A stretch of 64,000 nucleotides of DNA from Hsuehochloa calcarea (GCA_036346395.1 CM070601.1:6021383-6085382), one strand, 5' to 3'; positions 1 through 12,210 are shown, numbered from the stretch's first letter. Notes: generated by a model not told the origin, from the letters alone. Made by a program: numbers and translations.

Positions 1-1089
1 AGTTCAGTGTGCTTTCTTACCAGCCATGCACATGGGTTTCAAATATATATCTTACCAGATCTATATGTAAATGGGATTATCACGTATGGGCCTTCCAAAT
101 TACCAGTGATGCATGCACTGCATGTCATGACCAAAACCATAATTTTGTCTGCATGCAGCTATAGGCGTGACAAAGAAGGTTTTTTTTTTTTTGTTTTGTA
201 TTTTGTTTTATCTCCTTGACGTGTATATCCTTTGCTTTCTGGCAAAGCTAGGCTCTCGTCATTAATTCTTTTTCCTCTTTAGAATTAGCTTAATGAAATG
301 ATTTTGGCAGTTCATTACAAAAAAAAAGGAAAATTTTTTTATGGTTCTTAGGAGGTCGATTTTTGCATGCATTTCTACTCTTGGTTCACCTGCATTTTTT
401 TGTCTTTTTTTTTTTGCCAACACCTTTATTGTTGTTTCTTGTAGAGTCAAATGATCTTCTGTAGATGACGACAACATCCCTGTCGTATAGCATAGTGATG
501 TGTGCGTATATATTCGCTTTTGAGGCTTCCCATTGTCCATAGTACGACCAAATGGAACACCCCAGATAAAGGAAAATATGGTTAATTAGGCTGTGTTTAG
601 ACGTGGGCAATTTTGTGGCAAAGTCGTTGATGCTCGACGGTACTATATCAACAGTGTAGTATTTACCTAGAGTATTATTGTAGTGAGAAGATACTGTATT
701 ATCGATTTGGATCTTTGTTTTTTTATCGAACGGTAGAGATCGCGTGCTAATGTATAACAGTGTAGATTCTCTACATTGATACTTTCGATAGAGAGCATCC
801 GTTTTCCCATATTAATAGAAGCAGAAAAGCCACTAACCAACTGATTTTTTTTTGGGATTTTTTAGGAGCCCGGAGAATGGGAATTTGGCCACTTTTTCCC
901 AGAGGCATCTGTGCCCCTTGCTGTGGGGCCCAGCTGCACACCATGCTTGCATCGATCCCAGCTAGCTAGCTAGCTTTCTTTCACTCCCAACACCATAAAA
1001 ACCATGAGCATTTGTCATGCTCTGAGGCGTTCTTGGTTTGTAAGCAATCCCCTTTTCCCTCTTTACGTGCCTTGCCAAACCACAAGATC

Positions 1090-1132
<43 letters not shown>

Positions 1133-1277
1133 TTCGTCCTATGTTAAGTTACATGGAAAAGACAGGTGAGGGTAGGGCGCCTTGTGCACTTTAGAGTTCT
1201 TGAGTTGCCATGACCCTAAGAATGGACTCAGAAACCTTTTCAGAGAAAAAAGGTGCTATGCATGGATTACTTGTGTA
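1..1277. other. intergenic DNA with simple repeats
   Basis: No supportable gene. The stretch is AT-rich with poly-T tracts. It holds a short GCTA repeat near 960-974 and a pure CT run of about 18 units at 1093-1129. Short open frames here have no recognisable domain and are not called. Confidence 0.6.
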
Positions 1278-2084
1278 CACTACTACAAAAACAGATTATA
1301 CTAAACTTTTCATCACAGACGGTTTCTAAAACTATCAGTATTGTAATTATCACAGACGATTTTACATGCGTGACTGTCAGTGTTGTAATTATTACAGACG
1401 GTTTTACAAGCGTGACCGTCTATATTACCAGCGATGGCTAGAACTGTCTGTGATACATCATTATTATAGACAGTTTTTAATAAGAACCGTTTGTGATACT
1501 TCACCGGAACCGTCTGTGATAATTGTAATTATCACATACGGTTTTTAATAAGAACTGTCTGTGATACTTCACAGATGATTTTTGTTAAAAAAAAATTTAT
1601 CTGTGATAAGTATCTCATCATAGACAATTTGTATTAAAAGCCGTCTATGATAAGTATCTCTCTGATTTTACCATGACTTGGATGCATAACTCTGTGATTT
1701 TACAATGACTTGAAATTCCATTGAGAGAGAGAGTATCTTTTAATTACCTCTTGTAAACTATCGAAAGAGCGTATGGAAACTACTGTCCAGTAATTGATTG
1801 GTTTGGCTCAAAATTTAAATTTTTTTGTAATAGAAAAAACTATTACATACGGTTCGTCTGTGATAGTCTATTTTCACAGATGGTTCTAAACAAGAATCGT
1901 CTGTGATAATGACTATCACAGGCGGTTCTTATTCAGAACCATTTGTGATAGCTTTTTTTACAGACGGTTCAAAAACCATCTGTGATGACCCCATATTATT
2001 ACGGACCCATAAAGTCAGATGGTTCAGAAAACCGTCTGTGATGACGATTTTGAACCGTTTATGATGATTTTTTATGTAGTAGTG
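1278..2084. mobile_element. non-autonomous CACTA (En/Spm) element
   Basis: The left end reads CACTACTACAAAAAC. The right end, read on the opposite strand, is CACTACTACATAAAA, so the terminal inverted repeats match at 14 of 15 positions. The trinucleotide GTA flanks both ends (1275-1277 and 2085-2087), which is the 3-bp target duplication expected of CACTA transposons. The interior is filled with many direct and inverted copies of a subterminal motif around CAGACGGTT and CTGTGATA, the usual transposase-binding arrangement. No transposase is encoded in the 807 bp, so mobility would need a protein made elsewhere. Family knowledge gives the class; the ends, duplication and repeats are read directly. 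Confidence 0.92.
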
Positions 2085-3099
2085 GTATTTTCAGCGGGAG
2101 CAAGCTAGCTTTTCCTAAATAGAATGGCTACATGTACACACAAAAAGAAGAATAATTCTCTTGGTTTTGATACTTCCTAAAATTCACTAATTAAGATCGA
2201 TAGATTGAGGTAGTAATTGACTAGGTACTATATAATTAACCGTGGTAAATACATCTGCAGTTATAATTAACAAAAGAATCTATGCGCTATCAACATTATA
2301 AATGAAAACAAGTTATATAGCAACAAAAAAAAGGCTTTAATAAATTTTTTTTCAAACAAGTCGTATTAGAGTATCTTATAATTAACATTTAAATATAATA
2401 AAAATAATAATAAAAATATATAATATATACGCTTAAATGGTACATCCGGTGTCCCGTGTACCCCAAACCTCACTCGGATCCACCTACGCACGTAGCAGTA
2501 CTCTTGGTTACGCTTCATTCCGAGATTAGGAGGCTAAGACATTATCATGCCATGCCACCCATGCATGACTGTGACCAGCCAGTCTGTTGACGCTGATTAA
2601 GCCTATGGAAGCTCATAATCTGATGTGATGGCGGCTGTGTGGAAAGGGAGGCTCCTATGATTGCGTTTTCCACGACCCAATTAAAGATTTGACGTCGGGG
2701 AGTTAGATGGAGTGGATCTCCCAAGAGTCGATGGAGATGGCACGTAGGAGAGTCGGTCAAGAGCCACACATACACAGGAGATATATGGAGAGAGAGAAAA
2801 ACACGCGCGGAATTTGGCAAAGATCTCTCTCTCTCTCTCTCTCTGTCTGTCTGTTTCTCTATTTTTTGGAGGACTTATTTGAAACACGTCTTAGATCCTA
2901 GACCTATACAGAGCTCAAGTCAACGTACATACGGTATCAATCAACAATTAATCGGTCTCGTGCGTGAGTAATCTTCGGCCTCGTGATTCAACATTACATA
3001 TAGTATCCTATCAATATATATATGAGCAGTGTCATCCCCGGAAATTGAATCAAGAATAACCCTACGTCTCCCTGCTCTCTCTGGATCTCTTTATATTAA
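2085..3099. other. intergenic DNA
   Basis: No supportable gene. It is AT-rich from 2280 to 2440, with a CT run near 2824-2844 and TA-rich patches around 3010-3025. Open frames across the CT run are artefacts of the repeat. Confidence 0.55.
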
Positions 3100-3370
3100 G
3101 AGCATGTACAATATTATAATATCAGATGTTTGTAAGAGTTATTATGTAGGATATGAGATGATGTGGATGAGAGAGTGAGAGTATAGAGAATTGAGCCGTT
3201 TTCCACGAGTAGTTCACTGTAACATGACAAACAAGACACATTGTACATGAGAGAGTTGTCTATAGAGATACGTAAAAATACAACTTATGGTAGAAATGAC
3301 CTTAGCGTTGTCTATAGATAACATGGAATAGCATCATAGACAACAGTTGTCTATACCATTGTACATGCCC
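3100..3370. mobile_element. Tourist-like (PIF/Harbinger) MITE
   Basis: The 271-bp element begins GAGCATGTACAAT and ends with the inverse of GGGCATGTACAAT (12 of 13 match). TAA flanks both sides (3097-3099 and 3371-3373), the target duplication typical of PIF/Harbinger. It has no coding capacity. The interior carries repeats of TTGTCTATA in both orientations. Confidence 0.85.
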
Positions 3371-3375
3371 TAATT

Positions 3376-3450
3376 CTATCTCTCTCTAGATTAATTCCAC
3401 TCTCTCTCTCTCTCTAGATTAATTCCACTTTTTTATCTCTCTAGATTCCA
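3376..3450. repeat. short tandem repeat, CT plus TAGATTAATTCCA unit
   Basis: Three imperfect copies of a unit containing CTCTCTAGATTAATTCCAC follow one another directly downstream of the MITE; the last copy is partial. Confidence 0.6.
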
Positions 3451-6100
3451 TTTCCATATATAGGCATGTGGAAAGCAAGGTGCCCAACTCTTTTGCAACC
3501 TTAGCGCGGAATAAGCAGCCAATCCAAAGGCCCATGCATGCTACCAGGCTCAGAGACTCGTTCAAATTGATTGGAGTAAAATATATATATATATATACAT
3601 TAAAGCAGCAGCGTCACCCTCATCCTCCCAAGGCTCAGATGCCTCGCAGGCCAATCGGGTCGAGCTTCAGGTGTGCGTTCATTTCCCTCTTCCGTCGTGT
3701 GGCTGCCAGCCGGCCTCCGGTTGCTGTCAATGGAGAGCTGCCCCAAATTCTCCATCCTCTAGCTTGGAGCAAGCATCTCAGCTAACAGTGACGGTTGCTG
3801 TATGCATGTAATGTATGGCCGCCGCATTGATCCTTCCCGGTGGGCGGCCGGACTGCACGATGGGTCTCGAAAAGCGTGATTGACGTGTCAACCAGTGAGG
3901 TTCATCGAGGTGGTTTTTTTTATGGCGGGTTGGCGTGCAAATAAACCGATCTTCCGAGAGAGTTTGCGGTGCCTGTCGAAATAGGTTTTGTAGCACGATT
4001 GTATGTATGGTGTGAATATTGATAGGACGAGGGTGGGGAGGGTGTTGCCTAACTAGAAAAGGTTTCACTTGTGTTTGTCCTTCATTAAATTGTGAACCGC
4101 TTTAACTTTTATATTAATTTAATTTGAAACCCATCGCTTTCGTTGTAAATTACTTTGAAGAAGTAAAAACAAAAATCAATGCTGAAGTTTTATATATTAG
4201 CATTAGAAAACTAGGGACTCTATAAAACATCATGAGATATTTGTTATATATTAAAATTGATTATGTATAACCGTCCTGAAAAGAGTAAAAAATACCAAAG
4301 GATAGTCTGTCTCTTTCATGTACTTCACAGTGACGCAGGAAGATAATCATAATTAGACGATCGTGACGTGAGGAAAGTTCAGACCTTGCAGACGTAATTG
4401 TTAGACAGAGCGTCCGTTGGAATCAATTAATAAAAATAGCATGAACATTAAGCTTAATAGCTCGATAGAGAGTGATCAGTTAGTGAAGATGAAAACCTAA
4501 TTTTCGTGTCCTTATAAGTAGTTTAATTGCAATAAGAAGTGTCACCATCAAGTATAATATAATATATTAACGATCGCAAGTCAAATAAGCTACTCAGGGA
4601 AATTTTGCTCGCTAACATTACAATGATGTATAAATTGGAGAATAGCATCCAATGTGAGGATGACAGGTGGGCTATGGAGCCACATATTAGTGACACATTG
4701 ATGTTATTTTTCTACTCGTTGTATCTGTATAGTGCTACCGAGCAAATTACCCTATTAAAAAATTATCACTCACTTACTCTTAATACAGATGCACTTAACT
4801 AAATGTCCCAAATTTTAAACTACTATTTTTTTTTGCCAGCAATTTCTCATTTCATCTCCAAGAAAATCAACAGGTATTCTAGAGGACACTGCGAAATGGT
4901 ACATGAGAAGTATATTTATTTTCTTTTGCCTTTTTTAAAAAACTTCTAGGTAGTGTGCGTGGCAAATCATCCATTGTACTCCGAGAGGAACAAAAAGTTG
5001 GCAGCTCGTACAGAGTACACTGTCAAATTCTACCTCTTTTGGGGAATGAAATGCCATCCGATTTCTACCTAGGAGGAAAGGTGCCTCTGCTCTGATGCCT
5101 GTCCTTTTTGCCCTCAGAGGATGAAAAGGCAAGGACCACACAAGAGGTGCTGCAAGGCAGCCATACAACACTGCAAATTAAAATGCTACAGTTACCAACA
5201 AGAAATTATTCTGTTTTGTTAGCATTGATATAAATTTGTTCATTTCTTAAGGAATAAACTTGTTCAAATTGCAATAGCATTTGGAGAATGATAATGCAAA
5301 TACCCCCGACCTAGCAGCTGGGACAATAATGTTGTGTGTTGCAAGTATGATTTACATGACAATGAAAACACCAAAAGCTTTTGCGAATGTAAGTAAGCCT
5401 CGACCGCAATAAATAACTTCTTAAATTGCTGAAAATGAAAAGGGCACATTTTAGATTAAAAAGATCAGCAATACTAAATTCTTCTTATGTTTTCCATTTT
5501 GCTTTTGCTTTTTTATATCCACGCGCTCGATGGGAAAATAAAAGTCGTCATGTGAAGGAGTACTCATATTCATAGATAGTAGCTTGCTTTAAAGATCAGG
5601 ATATCCTAGGCATGCGTGCTATCTATGTGCCATTACTCATAATTAGGTGCTCAAAGGTCATAAATAAGTATAAATATCGTTTTCCTTCATCTAACTGATG
5701 ATGTTAGCACACCATTGTACATTGATAGTGATAGTTTTGATCTGTTAATTGGAATGAGTCCTTTTGTAATTTTGTTTTCCACATTACAGTTCCTAGAGTT
5801 CTATTGGTTCAATTTTCCCTAGAAGATTGGTAGTGGATAGAAGAAACATTAAGAACAGAGTATAAAAAGGGAAAGACTTGAATTGTACTACGTATTGGGA
5901 AACCTAGAATTGTTTTGTTTTTGTAAGTGCCACAATTATGATAACTCCTTCGATCGGTCCATTTATGTGACCACTTCAACGATGGATTTTGAAATATGAT
6001 CTTGTGAGGTGAACTACCATACATAAATTTGGTTTCAACTTATGTTTTCCTTTGTTATTAACTATTTAATGTACCTTTTCACCTTGAAGGGGGTAAAACT
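3451..6100. other. intergenic DNA, no gene seen
   Basis: A TA run lies at about 3580-3597. Short open frames at 3468-3785 (105 codons) and 4935-5171 (minus) show no recognised domain, no upstream promoter and no splice-supported extension. Nothing further can be supported. Confidence 0.5.
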
Positions 6101-6210
6101 TGCGGATACACTAACCGCCACGATTAATAATGCAAGTCGTCTACCGTATAGGGATTGCGGATATGCTAACCCCAACAGTTAATATTACTCTAGTCCACTG
6201 TCGTTTAGCG
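6101..6210. repeat. two-unit imperfect tandem repeat of 55 bp
   Basis: The unit beginning TGCGGATACACTAACC at 6101 recurs as TGCGGATATGCTAACC at 6156, and similarity continues through TTAATA and the CNACTGTCGT-like ends. Function unknown. Confidence 0.5.
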
Positions 6211-7089
6211 CCCCCAACTTGATCTATTTAACATCTCCGCACTCAGCGGTTTCGTTCGCCAAACCATGTAGGAGGGAGTGCTTTCCTTCTTCTCGCACGC
6301 ATCCCTCCTTCATCTCGCCCCTTTTCCTTTATCCCCTTTTCGCATAAGGTTTTCTCATCTTACGTTGTACTTCCAGCGTTGCATCTTTCCTCTCATCTTC
6401 TCTGTCTTCAACATTGGGAAACCCCTCTTCAGATCCTTAAGCCTCTTCCATGGAAAGAATCATCTTATCAAGACACCCATCTGGTATCGAATTCATCAAA
6501 CCATCTAATCGCACCTAATGGTTTGGTCTGTCAGATAACCCTTGTCTATGTAGAATTCCCCTCTTCTAATAAGCCCCTCCATATGTGACTTCATCATGCT
6601 TATCGATTTTTATTACACTTGAAGCTATTGCACACACGGTCAACGCCAATTACACAATCGATCCCATCACACAGTTTGTCACCCTCCTAAGAAAAATAGT
6701 CTGACGGCTATATCAATTACATATGTGCTTTGCTCAACCGAGGAGCTACTCGCCATCAAAATTAGGGTTGATGTAGTTAGCATGGTTTTTGCCGAGTCTT
6801 TTGAGGATGCGGATCTACATGATGATTTGAGGTATTTTTGAAGTTTATGCTCATGTTTGCTGCTATTTTCTTAGTTGAGAAGCAAGGCTATACAATTTAC
6901 ACAAAAATAATTCACCATCATGTTCTTATTTGTTGATATAGCAACCTAGACATATCATTTTCTCAACCAAAAGAAGTTTTTCCTTGATTTTTTTCCTTAA
7001 AAATAAGGTTATTCAGTTAAAGGGATTGCAATTCATCAACCTTCCAGCCAAAAGATTCATATTCATTGATGGATTATATGATTTAGAGA
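6211..7089. other. intergenic DNA, pyrimidine-rich leader-like stretch
   Basis: From about 6270 to 6520 the plus strand is CT-rich and resembles a plant 5' leader or a decayed element end, but no long frame or recognisable protein follows. The rest is AT-rich without features. Confidence 0.4.
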
Positions 7090-7665
7090 GATGAAATATG
7101 CACATGTACACCATTTATTTCCCCAAAACATTGAGAGCCAAAGATGTAATCCAACGAATACCTACCTGTTATACCTCTTAACATTAATAGGTAAAGATGA
7201 AATACCATGTATACACACCACCTACATTTTGTATATCTTCAAAAACATTGATAGCCAAAGATGTAATCCAACGAATACTTACTTGTTATATCTCCAACAT
7301 TAATTGATAAAGATGAAATACCACGTATACAGCTCACCTACATCTCGTATATCTCTAAAAACATTGATAGCCAGGGATGTGCTCCAACGAATATCTACCT
7401 ATCATATCTCCCAACATTAATAGATAAAACACGAAATCCCACATATGCACATCACCTACGTCTCCAAAGTCAGAGGTGTGATACAACAAATACGGGCTAG
7501 CTATATCTCCAACATTAATAGATAAAGATAAAATCGCATGTACACACATCATCAGCTATATCTCCAACATTAATAGGCAAAGATAAAATCGTGTGTACAC
7601 ACATCACTAGCTATATCTTCATCAACAACCTTAATAGTTGGAGATAGAATTCTACAAATACACAT
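7090..7665. repeat. diverged tandem repeat with 117-bp and about 57-bp periods
   Basis: The core AAACATTGATAGCCA recurs at 7125, 7242 and 7358, a period of 116-117 bp, followed each time by a GATGTAATCCAACGAATA-type block. From about 7498 the array continues with a shorter unit (TATATCTCCAACATTAATAG at 7502 and 7559). The array ends about 65 bp before the TATA box of the F-box/kelch gene, so it sits in the proximal promoter. Confidence 0.75.
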
Positions 7666-7728
7666 CTCATGTGCACCTTTGTTGGTATTGATAATGGATG
7701 TTAGCAAAAGTGTCAGTGAAATCACCGA

Positions 7729-7735
7729 TATAAAA
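7729..7735 (+). promoter_or_regulatory. TATA box of the F-box/kelch gene
   Basis: TATAAAA followed by GG is a near-perfect plant TATA box. It is followed at 7750-7790 by a pyrimidine patch typical of plant core promoters. Transcription would start near 7760, giving a leader of several hundred bases before the coding start at 8615. Confidence 0.7.
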
Positions 7736-8614
7736 GGGGCCAGAGGCCTGCCTCTCCATCACCACCTCTCCCTTTCTCTCTCATCTCGCAGTTGGAGTTG
7801 CCATTGCCAGTAAGAATACAAAAACAGCATTAGCAGAGAAGAAAAGAAAAACTAGTGAGAGAAAAAGAAAAGGGAGGGGGAAAGAAACCGAGGGAGAAGG
7901 GGGAGATAGATAAACACCGCACCCAAGCCTCGAGCCCGTGGCTCGGCGGCAGCCGGGATGCGCCTCCGCAGCTCTCCTCCGGGCCGGGCGCCGCAGCGGG
8001 AGATCCTAATGGCACAGGACTGACTGGTGAGTGGTTTCCTTTTTCTTTTCTCCCGGTGAATTTTTCCCGTGATTTATTGTTGCTGCTGGCTCGGTTTCTT
8101 GGGGATCTTTGTGCTTCCGATTGGCCCCTGAGGGAAACGCCGGATCTTGTTGCGGTTTTGCAGGCGCCGGAGCTGTTTAGATTGCGAGAGGTTGGATCTT
8201 GGGCGTTGGAATGCACGTGCGGCGAGGTGGCAAGGTCGGTTTCTCCTGGCTCCTTTCTATCCTAATTCGAGATCCGTTTCCTTGATTGCGTTCGTTCTTG
8301 ATTGCTTCGGTGGTAAAGATCGGTTATAGTTGATGATTTGTTGGTTTCTTGGGAGCAGGGAGATTTTGGTTAGTGTATTTGATGGAAGAATTAGGTCATG
8401 TGGATCTTGTACCTGAAACGCTTGCTGTTGTTTGCGGTTTTTATTTTTGCTCTGATCGTTATGTGCTCTCTCGCTGCAGATTGGATCCTTAATTTAGGGA
8501 AAATAAAGAAGGGGAGTTTGCAAGAACCCTCCTATTGGGCTCTTTCTAGCTGCTGGAAGATCCATCCAGCCTTTAGGTTTGCTGCTGGTGAGTATTTTGA
8601 CGGCTGCTCTGGTC

Positions 8615-9916
8615 ATGTTGGGGGACCAGCGCATGATATTCTCGCTTGAGTCAGCAAGCTCATCAAGCTCGGCCCCGGCCTCGGCGCCCTCCGAAGAGCT
8701 CGCTTCCGGAAGCCGGAAACGAGTGCTCGAGAGCTTGGAGGTGGTCGGGGCGCAGAAGGGAGAACAGGCGGAGGGCCTGGTGAACCATCGCAGCCAGAAG
8801 AACAAGGTCCCCGGTGGTTCGGGGAATCCTGAAACCGAAGGTTGGGGCTCCGAAATGCAGGATGCCGATCAGAATGGCGAAGCCACAAGTGAGCTCATAA
8901 GCCCCATCGGGCGGGAGTTGGCCATTACCTGCCTGCTCCACACTCCCCGATCCTACTACGGCGTGATAGCATGCCTTAACCAGTCTTTCTGCTCCATTGT
9001 GAGGACCGGGGAGCTTTATAGGTTGAGGCGGGAGGCTCGCATTGTTGAGCACATGATCTACTGCTCATGCAATGTACTCGAGTGGGATGGTTTTGATCCG
9101 TGCCGCCAACGGTGGTTCAGCATCCCTTCCATGCCTCCCATAGAGTGCTTCACACTTGCTGATAAGGAGTCCCTTGCCGTGGGCACCAATATCCTTGTCT
9201 TTGGAAGGAAGGTGGAAGCCCATGTTGTGCTGAAGTATAGCCTTCTAACTAACTCTTGGGAAATAGAAGATATGATGAACTCACCCAGGTGCTTGTTTGG
9301 CTCAGCAAGCTTTGGTGATAAGGCAATTGTAGCTGGTGGCATTGGTGACAATGGTACATTGAGCTCTGCTGAGCTGTATGATTCTGAAATGCGGACATGG
9401 ACCACTCTTCCAAGCATGAATAGGGTGCGGAAGATGTGCTCTGGTTTCTTCATGGATGATAAATTCTATGTTATTGGCGGGAAAGCTGACAACCATAACG
9501 AGATCCTTACTTGTGGTGAGGAGTTTGATTTGGAGAAGGGCACCTGGCGGTTGATCCCAGATATGGCACGTGGCCTTAATGGCGGGAGCGGTGCTCCACC
9601 ACTTGTTGCTGTTGTGAATAATGAACTTTATGCTGCTGATTATTCAGAGAAGGAGGTCAGGAGATACGACAAGGTTAATAATGCTTGGATCACTCTTGGA
9701 TCATTACCTGAGAGGTATACATCAGTTAATGGCTGGGGCTTGGCGTTTCGTGGTTGTGGGGATAAGCTCATTGTGATTGGTGGAATGAGTGCACCTGGAG
9801 GTGGGGTGATTGATATTTGCTCTTGGGTACCCAGTAATGGACAGCCAGAGTGGAAAATCATTGGCAGCCGCCGTTCCGGAAGCTTTGTGTACAACTGTGC
9901 TGTGATGGGCTGTTGA
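8615..9916 (+). CDS. F-box/kelch-repeat protein (SKIP11-like)
   Basis: The single coding exon encodes 433 aa and is probably the substrate-recognition subunit of an SCF ubiquitin ligase acting in nucleus and cytosol. A serine-rich N-terminal region (about 1-90) is followed by the F-box-like segment (about 93-135, ending TGELYRLRRE) and kelch repeats to about 395, with Gly-Gly pairs at 241-242, 288-289 and 389-390 and Trp-x-x-(L/I)-P turns. The C-terminus SFVYNCAVMGC is a hallmark of the Arabidopsis At1g26930/SKIP11 group. The ATG at 8615 is chosen because family members start M-L-(E/G)-D; the frame stays open upstream without another ATG. The leader appears split: a donor-like GTGAGT lies at 8029 and an acceptor-like TCGCTGCAG ends at 8479. 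The substrate is unknown. Confidence 0.93.
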   Translation: MLGDQRMIFSLESASSSSSAPASAPSEELASGSRKRVLESLEVVGAQKGEQAEGLVNHRSQKNKVPGGSGNPETEGWGSEMQDADQNGEATSELISPIGRELAITCLLHTPRSYYGVIACLNQSFCSIVRTGELYRLRREARIVEHMIYCSCNVLEWDGFDPCRQRWFSIPSMPPIECFTLADKESLAVGTNILVFGRKVEAHVVLKYSLLTNSWEIEDMMNSPRCLFGSASFGDKAIVAGGIGDNGTLSSAELYDSEMRTWTTLPSMNRVRKMCSGFFMDDKFYVIGGKADNHNEILTCGEEFDLEKGTWRLIPDMARGLNGGSGAPPLVAVVNNELYAADYSEKEVRRYDKVNNAWITLGSLPERYTSVNGWGLAFRGCGDKLIVIGGMSAPGGGVIDICSWVPSNGQPEWKIIGSRRSGSFVYNCAVMGC

Positions 9917-10289
9917 CATTCCAGGGCTATTACCTTATCTACTGTACATCTTGACCAAAAGGAAGGACAAAAGAGGCAAATTCAGCTGAGCTTGTTTAGT
10001 GATTCTGTTCTATTGGTAATTTCTGCCTTCTCTGGCATTTTAGGCTGAGCTGAAGATCGGGTAGAACTTTCTCATGTAGCTTCTTACTTGCTTATGTCTA
10101 ATCTCTTCATTTTAATTCCATTGGAGGGCCTGCAAGTGATTTCCAGAAAGTGGAACATGCAGTGCGGCATTAGATTAATAGTTTGGTGCAACCTCAAACA
10201 TTTTGATCTGCCTTGGATACCTTGATGAAAGTTTTTTAGCTCCAGAGAGTAGCCTTACATTGGCAACCATTTGCCCATAGAGTGTAAGA

Positions 10290-10295
10290 AATAAA
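10290..10295 (+). terminator. candidate polyadenylation signal of the F-box/kelch gene
   Basis: AATAAA occurs about 375 bp after the stop codon, inside an A-rich stretch followed by T-rich sequence. Plant signals are degenerate, so this is only the best-looking candidate. Confidence 0.4.
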
Positions 10296-10835
10296 GGAAG
10301 AAAGAAATATGTCTTTGTTGACAATTGTTTCCTTCTCTCTGTCTCTTCTTGGTTAATTGTGACTGGTGACTATTGTGAATCATTTCCTTTTGTTTATGCA
10401 ATCGTTTTGTTAGATGTATTGAGTAATGTGCACTCATCGACTGTGCCGTGGTATGCAAACCACGGTGTCTGTGATTTGTTTATTCCGTTTCAACTTGGCT
10501 TCTTGAGTGGAAAAGGCTTTTATTGGTCATTTATGATCTAATATTCTAATTTTGGAACACATGAACGCCTTGGGAGGTTAAATTGGCATTTAGGACTTGC
10601 TCAATGGATTTTATTTTTCTTTCTTTATAGTTTGGCTGGACCAAGGTGTTTTTGCTATTCACTGCACTTTATTTTTAGGGAACTATTTACTGCACTTGAT
10701 CAATAAAAATGCAATCATTCTGGGCATGTTAGCTTATTATCGTGTGCAGCTCAGTAGTCCTTTGAGTAAAGTTTTTGTAGCTTTAATGTTTGTCAAAAGA
10801 TTTGCAAAAGCAGTAGTATCTTCTACTCATGGAAA

Positions 10836-11015
10836 AAAACCCGGCCGGTTACCGGCGGTAACCGGATTTCCCGGTGGGGACCGGGATCTAAAATCCCGGC
10901 CGGAATTCTTCGAATTCAAAATCCCGGCGGTTAGATCCCAAATTCAAATTTATTCAGATGAGTTTCGACCGGGTTTTTCCCAGGTTTTCCGGTTACCGTA
11001 CCGGTTTCTTGATCC
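10836..11015. repeat. GC/AT-mosaic dispersed repeat, copy 1
   Basis: The segment alternates CCGG-rich blocks (ACCGGCGGTAACCGG) with AATTCAAA blocks and ends GTTACCGTACCGGTTTC TTGATCC. It shares the order CCGGTTAC, ACCGGGAT, AATTCAAA, CCGGCGG, CAAATTTATT, TTTCGACCG and CCGGTTACC with the copy near 12.0-12.2 kb. It is an unclassified dispersed repeat with no coding capacity. Confidence 0.7.
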
Positions 11016-12000
11016 TTGCTTCTACTGTGACGTATTACATGGTGCCACTTCATTTATTAGTTGTTAAAAGTTAAAACATGCTTGAGTTTGAAATCAAGTG
11101 TGTTTCCTCACTTGTAGTAGTTCTTCGCTAATATTTCATGGTCCCATAAGCTCAGCTGTCAATGCCCTGTCTCATGTCCAATTGCAATAAATGGACTAAG
11201 GGTTTCTGTTGTTCCATATTCAAGTATCCCAATGTCTAGCATAGGAATGGCAGTACTGACACGCGTCTAGGGTTTAAATTTCTGCCCAAAAGGATAGTGG
11301 TTGCTCTTGTGGAGCTCAACAGAATACAGGATGATGAAGGCTGTGCATTATCATCGAAGCAGCATTAAGCAGTGAATCCTTTTTCGGGCACGTGGGCTTA
11401 GTTTGTAGCTCTCTGTATGAGGGGGTTCTTACTGGTATTTGTTAACTACCAAAGATTTAGCTTTTAAGAGTGATCAATTTAAGGTAATTGTTCTATTTAA
11501 GGGTATACTAATCAGTAGCTAGTATTTATTTTGTTGAGATCTATGCCTAAAATGGGGGTTTAACCTAGCTTCAACTTCAGCTCTTATGGGCTTACAAGTT
11601 GAGTCTAAGACCAAACAGGCGGCTTATCAGGAGCTTATTGAATAAGCTAAGCTCTTCTTTCATTAGAATCCCCTGAATAAGCTCAAGCTAGCAAGAGGTG
11701 TCTTTTGGCGCTTATAAGCGGAAGACCTTATAAACTTGTGAATTGGAGAAACTTCAAAGGTCTCCATGATTAACGTGTTTGCAGAACTATACTGTGTGCA
11801 ATATGTTTGTCATACAGTAGGGAATCCAGTATGTGTATTTTTCTCACTTACTCAAGGGCATACTGAAGTGGCTGGTAGGTGAATATAGACAGCTAATACA
11901 AACAAGAATGTTGTGTCTGCATGCATGCATTTACTCCCTTTCGTGATTTTTTTTTCGTGTGTTTTCATAGTTTTCCTTTTTTTTTTTCGCCCGGGGTACT
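11016..12000. other. intergenic DNA between the two mosaic repeats
   Basis: No gene can be supported. Open frames are short and have no recognisable domains. Confidence 0.5.
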
Positions 12001-12210
12001 AGAGATCGAAATGCCGACCGGTTACGGTGGGAACCGGGATTTGAAATACCGTCCGGAAACTTCAAATTTGAATTTAAAATTCCGGCGGAAACATCTCAAA
12101 CTCAAATTTATTTGGACGAATTTTGACCGAGTTTTTTTTCCGGGAATTCTGGTTACCGGCTGCCCGGCGGTATTCCCTCCGGAAACGGTATTTTGATCCC
12201 TGGGGGGTAC
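12001..12210. repeat. GC/AT-mosaic dispersed repeat, copy 2
   Basis: This is the diverged partner of the repeat at 10.84-11.02 kb, in the same orientation: GACCGGTTACGG, GAACCGGGATTTGAAAT, TTCCGGCGGAAAC, TCAAATTTATTTGGACGA and GGTTACCGGCTGCCCGG in the same order. Both end in a (T)TTGATCC block. Several short frames on both strands here are products of the repeat. Confidence 0.7.

Noticed and set aside
7830..8265. Frames of 128-136 codons upstream of the F-box/kelch start
   Set aside because: They overlap the predicted leader and its intron donor; no recognisable domain.
8579..8614. N-terminal extension of the F-box/kelch protein from a non-ATG codon
   Set aside because: The upstream codon is TTG; the first ATG in frame at 8615 fits the family's usual N-terminus.
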